Made by a program: the position numbers and the translations under genes | The notes under the pieces: generated by a model | Database searches by the model: none | What the model was told of the DNA's origin: nothing | The model's input: the letters and a program-made list of their open reading frames with translations, nothing else | In this document: in pieces, positions 1 through 5,376 of the stretch | Layout: each line of letters begins with the position of its first letter | How positions within the stretch are numbered: the stretch's first letter is position 1 | Origin: an uncultured Clostridia bacterium | GTDB lineage: Bacteria; Bacillota_A; Clostridia; TANB77; CAG-508 | Assembly (NCBI GenBank): GCA_944388685.1 | Contig: CALXJS010000069.1 | Coordinates: 1-7,213, forward strand | DNA length: 7,213 nucleotides | Direction: 5' to 3'

Positions 1-49
1 ATTACCGTGGCAAGTTAAAACGCACTCAGGTGTTTTGAATATTACCTAT

Positions 50-82
50 AAAAAAGCCCAAAATATGCATGATAATTTTGGG
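50..82 (-). terminator. Intrinsic terminator of the left-edge minus-strand unit
   Basis: Read on the minus strand, CCCAAAAT (82-75) pairs perfectly with ATTTTGGG (64-57) around a 10-nt loop. One C and then six T residues (55-50) follow. This is the standard Rho-independent layout. The same hairpin on the plus strand has no T-run after it, so it should act on minus-strand transcription only. It lies 16 bases past the stop of the short minus-strand reading frame and about 125 bases past the predicted transcript start. Confidence 0.75.
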
Positions 83-206
83 ATAAGTGCTTAAATTTTA
101 AAAACTTACCGCCTGGTCTTTGCCATGACATACTCCGCTGAAGTTCCCTCCATCCTTGTATTCTGTAAGGATGTAGCCACATTCAGTTTCATCGCTTATT
201 TCATGC
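50..206 (-). ncRNA. Candidate small structured RNA, about 155 nt, unknown family
   Basis: A perfect consensus promoter (213-241) points into this interval and an intrinsic terminator (50-82) closes it, predicting a discrete transcript starting near 206. The middle part, about 105-180, is clearly richer in G and C than the surrounding AT-rich DNA, as is common for structured RNAs in AT-rich genomes. It can fold a perfect 7-bp hairpin (151-157 with 167-173, CATCCTT/AAGGATG, 9-nt loop) and a 5-bp hairpin (132-144, ACTTC/GGAGT). I compared it by eye with TPP, SAM, FMN, lysine, THF, ZTP, c-di-GMP, T-box, SRP RNA and tmRNA signatures and found no match. The alternative is that the GC-rich patch is the 3' end of a foreign protein gene (98-244 reads open). 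It could also be a leader for a gene beyond the left edge, although the terminator makes a free RNA more likely. Confidence 0.35.
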
Positions 207-244
207 TCATCTATTATACAATGATTATTCAAAGATGTCAACAT
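98..244 (-). CDS. Possible 48-aa ORF or remnant of a decayed gene
   Basis: An open frame starts at ATG 244-242 and stops at TAA 100-98. The 48-aa product is acidic and polar, ending in ..GKDQAVSF, and I do not recognise it. The frame stays open upstream of the ATG as far as a TAA at 283-281. Beyond that it reads nine more sense codons (AFEELQIEQ) before another TAA at 313-311. That pattern could mean a decayed longer gene. Codon choice (GGC, TAC, ATC, AAC, AGC, GCG) is richer in G/C-ending codons than in the neighbouring genes, which suggests foreign origin or no coding function. There is no convincing ribosome binding site before the ATG. The consensus promoter at 213-241 lies inside the frame, so its transcript would lack this start. 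This reading competes with the small-RNA reading of the same interval. Confidence 0.2.
   Translation of the reverse strand: MLTSLNNHCIIDEHEISDETECGYILTEYKDGGNFSGVCHGKDQAVSF
213..241 (-). promoter_or_regulatory. Perfect consensus sigma-A promoter, minus strand
   Basis: On the minus strand the -35 box TTGACA (241-236) and the -10 box TATAAT (218-213) are separated by exactly 17 bases. Both hexamers match the consensus at every position, which is rare for an ordinary protein gene and more typical of strongly expressed RNAs. Transcription is predicted to start near 207-205 and run left to the terminator at 50-82. Confidence 0.7.
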
Positions 245-320
245 TTTTTCAATATTTTCTTCTTTATTTTCATATAATAGTTACTGTTCAATCTGCAATT
301 CCTCAAAAGCTTAATACAAG

Positions 321-349
321 TTGTTTTTTTGCACATTATATGCTATAAT
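321..349 (+). promoter_or_regulatory. Sigma-A promoter of the DUF4474-like gene
   Basis: TTGTTT (321-326) and TATAAT (344-349) are spaced by 17 bases. TGC sits directly before the -10 box, giving an extended -10 element (TGnTATAAT) that can compensate for the weaker -35. The predicted start near 356 gives a 5' untranslated region of about 100 nt ahead of the exported protein at 456. A second possible pairing uses TTGCAC at 329-334 with TAGTAT at 352-357, but it matches less well. Confidence 0.6.
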
Positions 350-406
350 TATAGTATATGGGTAATTTTAACTTTTTTCTTTCAAACAAGTATAAAAATT
401 TTATAG

Positions 407-455
407 AAAGGTAAGTATAATGTAGCCATTGCTATATTATATAAGGGAATGTATT
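407..455 (+). promoter_or_regulatory. Tandem ribosome binding sites with an in-frame start-stop pair
   Basis: AAAGG (407-411) is well placed, 8 bases before ATG 420-422, but the very next codon is TAG. That ATG is in frame with the downstream gene, exactly 12 codons ahead of ATG 456. A second site, AAGGGA (443-448), stands 7 bases before ATG 456. A TTG at 429 would also open the frame but has no site of its own. The second site therefore decides the start at 456. The first may be a relic start killed by a nonsense codon or a minimal start-stop element affecting initiation downstream. Confidence 0.45.
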
Positions 456-1664
456 ATGAATAAAATAAAAGGGATGAAAATATTATTAATTATTTGTATA
501 ATGATATCTATACTAATGCTATCTGGTTCTAAAGCATATGCTGCATTTACCTTTAGGGATATGTCTATCTTTGAATCACTAACATCGGATAAAACAAATA
601 TGAGTATGACCAGACGTCTAATAGAAGTACTAAAAAAATTAAAAGAATTCCAATCAGATTCAAACAACTCAAGTGAAGAAAGCGAAGTTTTGAAGACTCC
701 AGAAGATACAGATGGAGATGGTTTGTTAGATAATGTAGCACAGTATGTGAATGGACAAATGGTGGCTCCAATTGATCCAGATCCGCTTGTAGCAAATGCT
801 CCAGCAGGAATATGGCAAAAACAGGTTCAAATAGAAAAAGAAGGAAATATTCCATATTATTTAACAGATTTTTATGTGTATGATGGAAATACCTTGAAAC
901 AAAATGGAATAGATTGGAGAAAATTGAGACAAAATGAAAATTCTTTAAATTCAAAATATTTATTAGAAATTGTATCAAATATATTGAATTTTAGATTAGA
1001 TAATGGTGGAGAAGTACTTCACTCACAAACTAGTGAAGAAATTTATGAATATATAATGGAAGAAGCAAAAGAAAACCTTTCAACTATTGAATATCTACAA
1101 TTTAAGATTGCGGCTAAATATTTAGGATTAGAAAACCATACTGAAACATGGCAAAAAAAATATGGATATAATGATTTATATGATAAAGTTTTTAGAATTG
1201 CTACCAATAACAATATGAGAAGTGCAAAATTTTATTTTCAAGATAACAATAATGATGAATATGTGTTATGGATTTGGAGAGGAGATTATCTAACACTTGG
1301 TAGTGGTGCTGAAATGGGTTTATATAAAAAGAATATTTATATTGATAATAATACTGAACACTGGGATGCAGTAGACTTTGAAGTTCCAATGACATTAAAT
1401 CTGTATAATTATAATAGTGCAAATGATATTGAGCAGATATTTAGTTGGAAACCAGAAAATACACAATGGTGGATAACGGGATTTAATCCTAATTATTCCG
1501 ATATAGATGTTGAAAAACAAGTTTTAACTGGAACAATCGATTTTTCAGAACATACGGATATGTACGAATCTTTAAAAGAAAATATAGGTGAAAATAAAGG
1601 AAATGAAAAATATATCATTTTTGATGACGTTAATTATAAACTATGGATATCTTTTTATACTTAA
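456..1664 (+). CDS. Exported protein with DUF4474-like C-terminal domain
   Basis: The predicted 402-aa protein begins with a classical signal peptide: a short basic start (MNKIKGMK), a hydrophobic core of about 17 residues, and a likely cleavage site after AYA near residue 29. Residues about 84-93 (DTDGDGLLDN) form a single Asp-rich Ca-binding-type repeat like those of thrombospondin type 3 or dockerin, preceded by a Ser/Glu-rich linker. The C-terminal part, about 250-400, carries features I associate with DUF4474: WIWRGDY (272-278), GAEMGLY (284-290) and QWWITGF (337-343). The function of that family is not known to me, and I see no catalytic motif. No lipobox or LPXTG anchor is visible, so release outside the membrane is likely. 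ATG 456 is preferred over TTG 429 because AAGGGA precedes it and it puts the signal peptide at the N-terminus. The gene has its own promoter and terminator, so it is probably monocistronic. The family call rests on remembered motifs. Confidence 0.7.
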   Translation: MNKIKGMKILLIICIMISILMLSGSKAYAAFTFRDMSIFESLTSDKTNMSMTRRLIEVLKKLKEFQSDSNNSSEESEVLKTPEDTDGDGLLDNVAQYVNGQMVAPIDPDPLVANAPAGIWQKQVQIEKEGNIPYYLTDFYVYDGNTLKQNGIDWRKLRQNENSLNSKYLLEIVSNILNFRLDNGGEVLHSQTSEEIYEYIMEEAKENLSTIEYLQFKIAAKYLGLENHTETWQKKYGYNDLYDKVFRIATNNNMRSAKFYFQDNNNDEYVLWIWRGDYLTLGSGAEMGLYKKNIYIDNNTEHWDAVDFEVPMTLNLYNYNSANDIEQIFSWKPENTQWWITGFNPNYSDIDVEKQVLTGTIDFSEHTDMYESLKENIGENKGNEKYIIFDDVNYKLWISFYT

Positions 1665-1669
1665 TCTAA

Positions 1670-1710
1670 AAACAGATAGAATAGTAAGTAACTCACTATT
1701 CTATCTGTTT
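1670..1710. terminator. Bidirectional terminator between convergent genes
   Basis: Bases 1670-1685 and 1695-1710 are perfect reverse complements, giving a 16-bp stem with a 9-nt loop. On the plus strand the stem ends in TTT and is followed by ATTTTT, closing the exported-protein gene 5 bases after its stop. On the minus strand the stem also runs into a T-run, so it can end the RNase J transcript, whose stop lies 55 bases before it. Confidence 0.85.
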
Positions 1711-1764
1711 ATTTTTCATTATAAATCCTCAATTCCATCCGTTAAATTGTGAATTTTAACTATC

Positions 1765-3663
1765 TTATATTTCCATAATAATAGGTATAATCATTGGGTT
1801 TCTTTTTGTTTTCATAAAAATATAATCTCTTAAGTTTTCTCGTGTAGCAGATTTAATCGTTCCCCAATCTCTAATACCTCTTTCTTCACATTTTTTTATT
1901 TCATGTCTTACAACTGATTTTACATCATCCATTAAATTTTCAGATTCTCTTACATAGACAAATCCTCTTGAAATGACATCTGGTCCTGCGACTACTTCTC
2001 CTGTTGCTGAATCCATTGTTAACACAATAACAATCAAACCATCTTGTGATAAATGTTGCCTATCTCTTAAAACAATATTTCCTACATCTCCTACTCCAAG
2101 TCCATCTACCAATACTCTTCCACAAGGGACTGTTGATGTAAATTCTGCTTTATCCTCATTAATTTCTAATACACGTCCATTTGCCATCATAATAATATGA
2201 TCTTTGTCAATTCCCATACTTTGTGCTGTTTCACTATGAGCAATTAATTGTCTATATTCTCCGTGGACAGGAATAAAATATTTTGGTTTTGCTAAAGCGA
2301 TAATTAATTTCTGCTCTTCTTGGCAAGCATGTCCTGAAACATGTACTGCCTCCAAAGAACTATATACGACTTCTGCTCCTATTTGCATTAAATCATCAAT
2401 AACCTTTGATACAAATTTTTCATTTCCTGGTATTGGTGTTGCAGATATAATGACCAAATCATTTGGTGTAATTTTTACTTTTCTGTGGTCTCCTGCCGCC
2501 ATTCTGGTTAGTGCTGACATTGGTTCTCCTTGACTTCCGGTTGTAATAATTACTAAGTTTTCATCAGCATAACTTCCTATCATATCAATATCGATAAATA
2601 TATTTTCTGGACATTCAATATATCCTAATTCTCTTGCTGTTTCAATCATATTAATCATGCTTCTACCACATACTGCAATTTTTCGATTATATTTTACAGC
2701 TGCATTGACAATTTGTTGCACTCTATGCACATTTGAAGCAAAAGTTGCTACAACAATTCTTTTTGTACAATGTAAGAATAACTTATCAAACACTTCTCCT
2801 ACTGATCTTTCTGACATTGTAAATCCTTTTCTTTCTGCATTGGTACTATCTGACATTAAAGCCAAAATTCCTTGATTTCCTAATTCTGCTATTCTTCCAA
2901 AATCCATGATTTTTCCGTCAATTGGTGTATAATCTACTTTAAAATCTCCTGTGTGTAAAACTGTTCCTGCTGGTGTTGTAATAGCAAGCATAACAGAATC
3001 TGGAATACTGTGTGAACTTCTTATAAATTCCACCTTGAAGTTATTGCCTAAAGAAATGGTTTGTCCTTGTATCACTTCGTGTAGTTCTGTACTTCTTAAT
3101 AATTTATGTTCTTCTAGTTTATTTCTAATTAATCCAGCTGTTAATCTTGTAGCATAAATCGGAACATTAATTTTCTTTAATAAATATGGCACTGCACCGA
3201 TATGGTCTTCATGTCCATGTGTTATGATTAACCCTTTAATTCTATCCACATTTTTCTCTAGATATGATATATCTGGTATTACTAAGTCAATTCCTAACAT
3301 ATCATCTTCTGGAAATGATAATCCACAATCTACTACAATCATTTCATTTTCATATTCAAAAACTGTTATATTTTTTCCGATTTCATGTAAACCTCCTAGA
3401 GGTATGATTTTTAGGTTTGATTTTTTGAAAATTGTATCTGTTTCTTTCTTCGTTCTTCTTTTTGCTCTAATTGGTTTTACTTCTTTATTTTCTTCTCGTT
3501 TCATTAGAGATGTCGTATTTTCTCCTTTGACTTTCATCTCATTTGTTTTGTCATTAAATTCTTTTTTTCTTCGATTATATGGTCTTTTTGTTCTTCCCCC
3601 TTCCTTTTTTACCGTTTCTCTTTTTTCCATCTTCTCATAATTTTTTAAATTTTCTTCTGTCAT
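1765..3663 (-). CDS. rnj: Ribonuclease J
   Basis: Cytoplasmic RNase J degrades and matures RNA as a 5'-3' exonuclease and endonuclease, and is central to mRNA turnover in Bacillota. The 632-aa product has a metallo-beta-lactamase fold starting near residue 84, with the metal-binding HGHEDH motif at 149-154, a His ligand in HSIPDS (218), HTGD at 237-240 and a late His in PVHGE (467). The beta-CASP insertion lies roughly at 290-440 and carries TTGSQGEP and ATPIPGNE, followed by VHVSGHA (440-446). A C-terminal domain occupies about 535-632. The core of about 550 aa matches the usual RNase J length. An extra 83 or so N-terminal residues are Lys/Arg/Glu-rich, low-complexity and probably disordered. 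ATG 3663 is chosen because AAAGGAG sits 5 bases upstream; the longer TTG start at 3762 has no such site. Sequence alone does not separate J1 from J2. A long leader and its own promoter precede it, and it stands apart from the exchanger gene upstream. Confidence 0.95.
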   Translation of the reverse strand: MTEENLKNYEKMEKRETVKKEGGRTKRPYNRRKKEFNDKTNEMKVKGENTTSLMKREENKEVKPIRAKRRTKKETDTIFKKSNLKIIPLGGLHEIGKNITVFEYENEMIVVDCGLSFPEDDMLGIDLVIPDISYLEKNVDRIKGLIITHGHEDHIGAVPYLLKKINVPIYATRLTAGLIRNKLEEHKLLRSTELHEVIQGQTISLGNNFKVEFIRSSHSIPDSVMLAITTPAGTVLHTGDFKVDYTPIDGKIMDFGRIAELGNQGILALMSDSTNAERKGFTMSERSVGEVFDKLFLHCTKRIVVATFASNVHRVQQIVNAAVKYNRKIAVCGRSMINMIETARELGYIECPENIFIDIDMIGSYADENLVIITTGSQGEPMSALTRMAAGDHRKVKITPNDLVIISATPIPGNEKFVSKVIDDLMQIGAEVVYSSLEAVHVSGHACQEEQKLIIALAKPKYFIPVHGEYRQLIAHSETAQSMGIDKDHIIMMANGRVLEINEDKAEFTSTVPCGRVLVDGLGVGDVGNIVLRDRQHLSQDGLIVIVLTMDSATGEVVAGPDVISRGFVYVRESENLMDDVKSVVRHEIKKCEERGIRDWGTIKSATRENLRDYIFMKTKRNPMIIPIIMEI

Positions 3664-4063
3664 AAATACTCCTTTCTTTTCTCTTTTTTTAATAATTTTC
3701 TCAATTTTACTAAACTTATACATTTTGTTTTCAATAGTTTCTATTATTATGAATTTTTTCAAACAAATTTATTAAAATTACATTTTCTTATTCTCTTATT
3801 TTTACGCAAGTAAAATTTGTGCACATTCTTAAAATAAAGCAACATTCTTGTATAGTAAACTGTTAATTTTTACTACACAAAACAATGGATATATATTTCT
3901 CTCTTAATATATATCTTATCTCTTATTAAATTTGTTTTTAAATCTCTTTTTCTAAATTATAGAAAATTGCATTTCCTATAATTTTCCTTTTATCTCATTT
4001 CAATTTCTATAACAAAACTTTTATTTAATAAAATCTCATCCTTTAGCCCTTTGGCTAACCACT
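3664..4063 (-). promoter_or_regulatory. Long structured 5' leader of RNase J mRNA
   Basis: This gene-free AT-rich stretch of about 400 bases lies between the promoter at 4070-4098 and the RNase J start. On the minus strand it holds three visible hairpins. TTAGCC/GGCTAA (4058-4053 with 4048-4043, 4-nt loop) begins about five bases from the predicted mRNA 5' end. A second (3954-3984) pairs AAATTATAG with CTATAATTT and continues past one bulged base. The third (3853-3859 with 3869-3875) pairs TTTACTA with TAGTAAA. I see no riboswitch, T-box or convincing upstream ORF. RNase J attacks RNA from the 5' end, so a hairpin there could affect the stability of its own message. That is inference. Confidence 0.4.
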
Positions 4064-4069
4064 TGCTCT

Positions 4070-4098
4070 ATTTTACTATAAAACTTTGAAAAAGTCAA
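4070..4098 (-). promoter_or_regulatory. Sigma-A promoter of RNase J
   Basis: On the minus strand TTGACT (4098-4093) and TAAAAT (4075-4070) are separated by 17 bases, each with one mismatch to consensus. The predicted start is near 4064-4062. It lies downstream of the exchanger's stop codon, so RNase J can be expressed independently of that gene. I find no better promoter nearer the RNase J start. Confidence 0.6.
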
Positions 4099-4180
4099 AT
4101 TACAAAACTTTCATGTTAATTTGTATTCAAAAGAATGAAAATGTTTCAAGCATTTTTTAAGCCTGATACGTTATATATTG

Positions 4181-5068
4181 TTAATACATCACTATATATA
4201 TGAATATTCCAATAGACTGTATAACAAACACATTTAACATATTTGACATCACTAAGTTATTTGTAGCTTCAATCACACCTAAAAATGTTTTTTCTTTTTT
4301 CTTTTTGTAATGTTTCTGTGCTTCAAAAAAAGTAATAAGTTCTGGAATACTCGTTATTGCTCCTAGCAAAATTCCTAGAACAGACTCTGCAATCTTAAAA
4401 ATGCTAGCCAAATTTTCTAACACATTTCCTAGAGCATCCCCGACAAAGTAAAGCAAAATTCCTGCCAATATAATATATAGTACATAAATATATGTCTTTT
4501 TATCCTTATCCTTTTTATTGTTTTTTTCTTTGATTAAGGATTTTTTCTTTATTCCCTTTTCTTTATGTTCTTCTTTTTCCATTTTATTGTTTTTTTGTTC
4601 ATCATAATCTAGATACTTATCATATACTTTTTTTGATATCCATAAAAATACACTATACAAAGTCATAAATAGGATTACTACCCAGATATTGAGCAAATTT
4701 TCAACTGTTAACAATAACATAGGCACAACAATCGTTATGACAACAAGTCCTATTTGTAACACAATCGCTTTATGTTTTACCTCTTTATAATTCTTATTTA
4801 TCACAATAGAAATACTGTATTGCATCAAATTAATCACATTTGAACTAATGATATTGTATAAACTTGTTCCTACCAATCCACGAAAACTCGAAATGGTTAC
4901 TGTAAGAAATTCTGGAATAGATGTAGCTATTCCTGCAATATTTCCTATCGTTCTTGATTTTAAATTTAAATTTTCCGCCAATTTTCGTAAAGTTCTTACC
5001 AAAATGTATTTTGAAATTCCTACTATTAATAAGGAGTACACAAAAAATTTTAAAATATTTATCAACAT
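4181..5068 (-). CDS. Sodium/calcium exchanger (CaCA) family membrane protein
   Basis: The 295-aa protein is strongly hydrophobic and built as two related halves, as in the Ca2+/cation antiporter superfamily (YrbG-like). The first alpha repeat has GIATSIPEF (46-54) followed by SSNVIN (75-80). The second has GAITSIPEL (236-244) followed by SNMLN (275-279). The paired TSIPE motifs with Glu53 and Glu243 match the ion-binding centres of the family. The halves are joined by a very Lys/Glu-rich loop at about 155-191, expected in the cytoplasm. The protein probably exchanges Ca2+ or another cation for Na+ or H+ across the cell membrane; the actual ions cannot be read from sequence. It is slightly shorter than typical bacterial members (about 310-325 aa). 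ATG 5068 has GGAGA 8 bases upstream. No strong terminator is seen after it, only a weak AAAATG/CATTTT hairpin near 4138-4156. Its promoter is divergent from the serS group. Confidence 0.85.
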   Translation of the reverse strand: MLINILKFFVYSLLIVGISKYILVRTLRKLAENLNLKSRTIGNIAGIATSIPEFLTVTISSFRGLVGTSLYNIISSNVINLMQYSISIVINKNYKEVKHKAIVLQIGLVVITIVVPMLLLTVENLLNIWVVILFMTLYSVFLWISKKVYDKYLDYDEQKNNKMEKEEHKEKGIKKKSLIKEKNNKKDKDKKTYIYVLYIILAGILLYFVGDALGNVLENLASIFKIAESVLGILLGAITSIPELITFFEAQKHYKKKKEKTFLGVIEATNNLVMSNMLNVFVIQSIGIFIYIVMY

Positions 5069-5086
5069 TTTTCTTTTCTCCGTTTT

Positions 5087-5106
5087 ACCAATTGATTTCT
5101 ATTGGT
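5087..5106. promoter_or_regulatory. Inverted repeat in the exchanger 5' region, possible operator
   Basis: ACCAAT (5087-5092) and ATTGGT (5101-5106) are perfect inverted halves separated by 8 bases. They lie just downstream of the exchanger's predicted -10 box, where transcription would start. A bound repressor there, or a hairpin in the leader, could control the exchanger. No known regulator box is recognised. Confidence 0.3.
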
Positions 5107-5107
5107 T

Positions 5108-5137
5108 ATTTTACCCATTTTTATTGCCAATTATCAA
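5108..5137 (-). promoter_or_regulatory. Likely promoter of the exchanger gene
   Basis: On the minus strand TTGATA (5137-5132) and TAAAAT (5113-5108) are 18 bases apart, giving a start near 5101. The -35 box is only two bases away from the -35 box of the plus-strand promoter at 5124-5152, so the two promoters are arranged back to back and RNA polymerase could hardly occupy both at once. Confidence 0.5.
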
Positions 5138-5152
5138 AAAATATTATATAAT
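5124..5152 (+). promoter_or_regulatory. Sigma-A promoter of the DUF1653-serS-purA group
   Basis: TTGCCA (5124-5129) and a perfect TATAAT (5147-5152) are separated by 17 bases. The predicted start is near 5159, just before the ribosome binding site AAAGGAG (5167-5173) of the small DUF1653 gene. No equally good promoter is visible before serS or purA, so this one probably drives all three. Confidence 0.65.
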
Positions 5153-5183
5153 GACCTCGTAATTGTAAAGGAGCGTGTAGTTT

Positions 5184-5303
5184 ATGGAAAAAGTAAGAAT
5201 TGGACAAGTTTATCGTCACTTTAGAGTTAATTACTATTATGTAGAAAATGTTGCCTATGACTCGGAAACAAATGAAAGAATGGGTATTTATAAAAATTTA
5301 TAA
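5184..5303 (+). CDS. Truncated DUF1653-family microprotein
   Basis: The 39-aa product reads MEKVRIGQVYRHF, then YYYVENVAYDSETNERM, ending IYKNL. This matches the first half of DUF1653 as I remember it: G-x-YRHFK-G-N-Y-Y-V, a short spacer, then SET-x-E-x-x-V-x-Y. Family members run to about 65-80 aa and end with a Trp-Val-Arg-Pro type block. Here a TAA follows Leu39, and neither that block nor an obvious frameshifted copy of it is seen in the remaining 73 bases before serS. AAAGGAG (5167-5173) lies 10 bases before the ATG and a good promoter is present, so the fragment is probably translated. The palindrome at 5315-5350 begins 11 bases after the stop, so an insertion or rearrangement may have removed the C-terminus. 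The family's function is unknown to me. The gene may be an unrecognised small protein, a dying gene, or now serve mainly as a translated leader of serS. Confidence 0.65.
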   Translation: MEKVRIGQVYRHFRVNYYYVENVAYDSETNERMGIYKNL

Positions 5304-5314
5304 TTTTTAATTAA

Positions 5315-5350
5315 AAATGTCCAATAGGAAACGTCCCCAATTGGACATTT
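5315..5350. repeat. Palindromic element between the DUF1653 fragment and serS
   Basis: AAATGTCCAAT (5315-5325) and ATTGGACATTT (5340-5350) are perfect 11-bp inverted arms around a 14-base centre containing GGAAACGTCCCC. On the plus strand no T-run follows, so it is not a standard terminator for the upstream gene. On the minus strand the stem runs into TTTTTAATT, but no minus-strand gene precedes it. The GTCC/GGAC arms with a GGGGACGTTTCC-like centre recall small dispersed palindromes (REP-like) of Firmicutes. In the transcript it would form a strong hairpin just ahead of the serS ribosome binding site. Confidence 0.55.
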
Positions 5351-5376
5351 CAAGATAGACAAAAAGGAGGATTTTT

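Noticed and set aside
1..18. Plus-strand frame reading ITVAS then TAA at the left edge, perhaps the tail of an upstream gene
   Set aside because: Only five codons are visible, with no terminator after them; too short to support.
111..118. CCGCCTGG on the plus strand, reminiscent of the 3' end of the ZTP riboswitch
   Set aside because: The other conserved blocks of that riboswitch are missing on this strand, and the promoter and terminator indicate transcription from the opposite strand.
125..280. Plus-strand 51-aa hydrophobic ORF
   Set aside because: It mirrors the minus-strand unit, has no ribosome binding site, and its hydrophobicity is typical of antisense reading.
3663..3762. Longer RNase J start at TTG 3762 adding 33 residues
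   Set aside because: No ribosome binding site precedes it, whereas AAAGGAG sits 5 bases before ATG 3663.
3764..4062. Possible short upstream ORFs in the RNase J leader, such as ATG AGA TTT TAT TAA
   Set aside because: Only a few codons each, with ribosome sites too close or too far; not distinguishable from chance in AT-rich DNA.
4138..4156. AAAATG/CATTTT hairpin after the exchanger gene as terminator
   Set aside because: Only a six-pair AT-rich stem with an imperfect T-run on the minus strand; too weak to list as a feature.
5315..5350. Palindrome as an intrinsic terminator of the DUF1653 gene
   Set aside because: There is no T-run after it on the plus strand, so it is listed as a repeat or hairpin instead.
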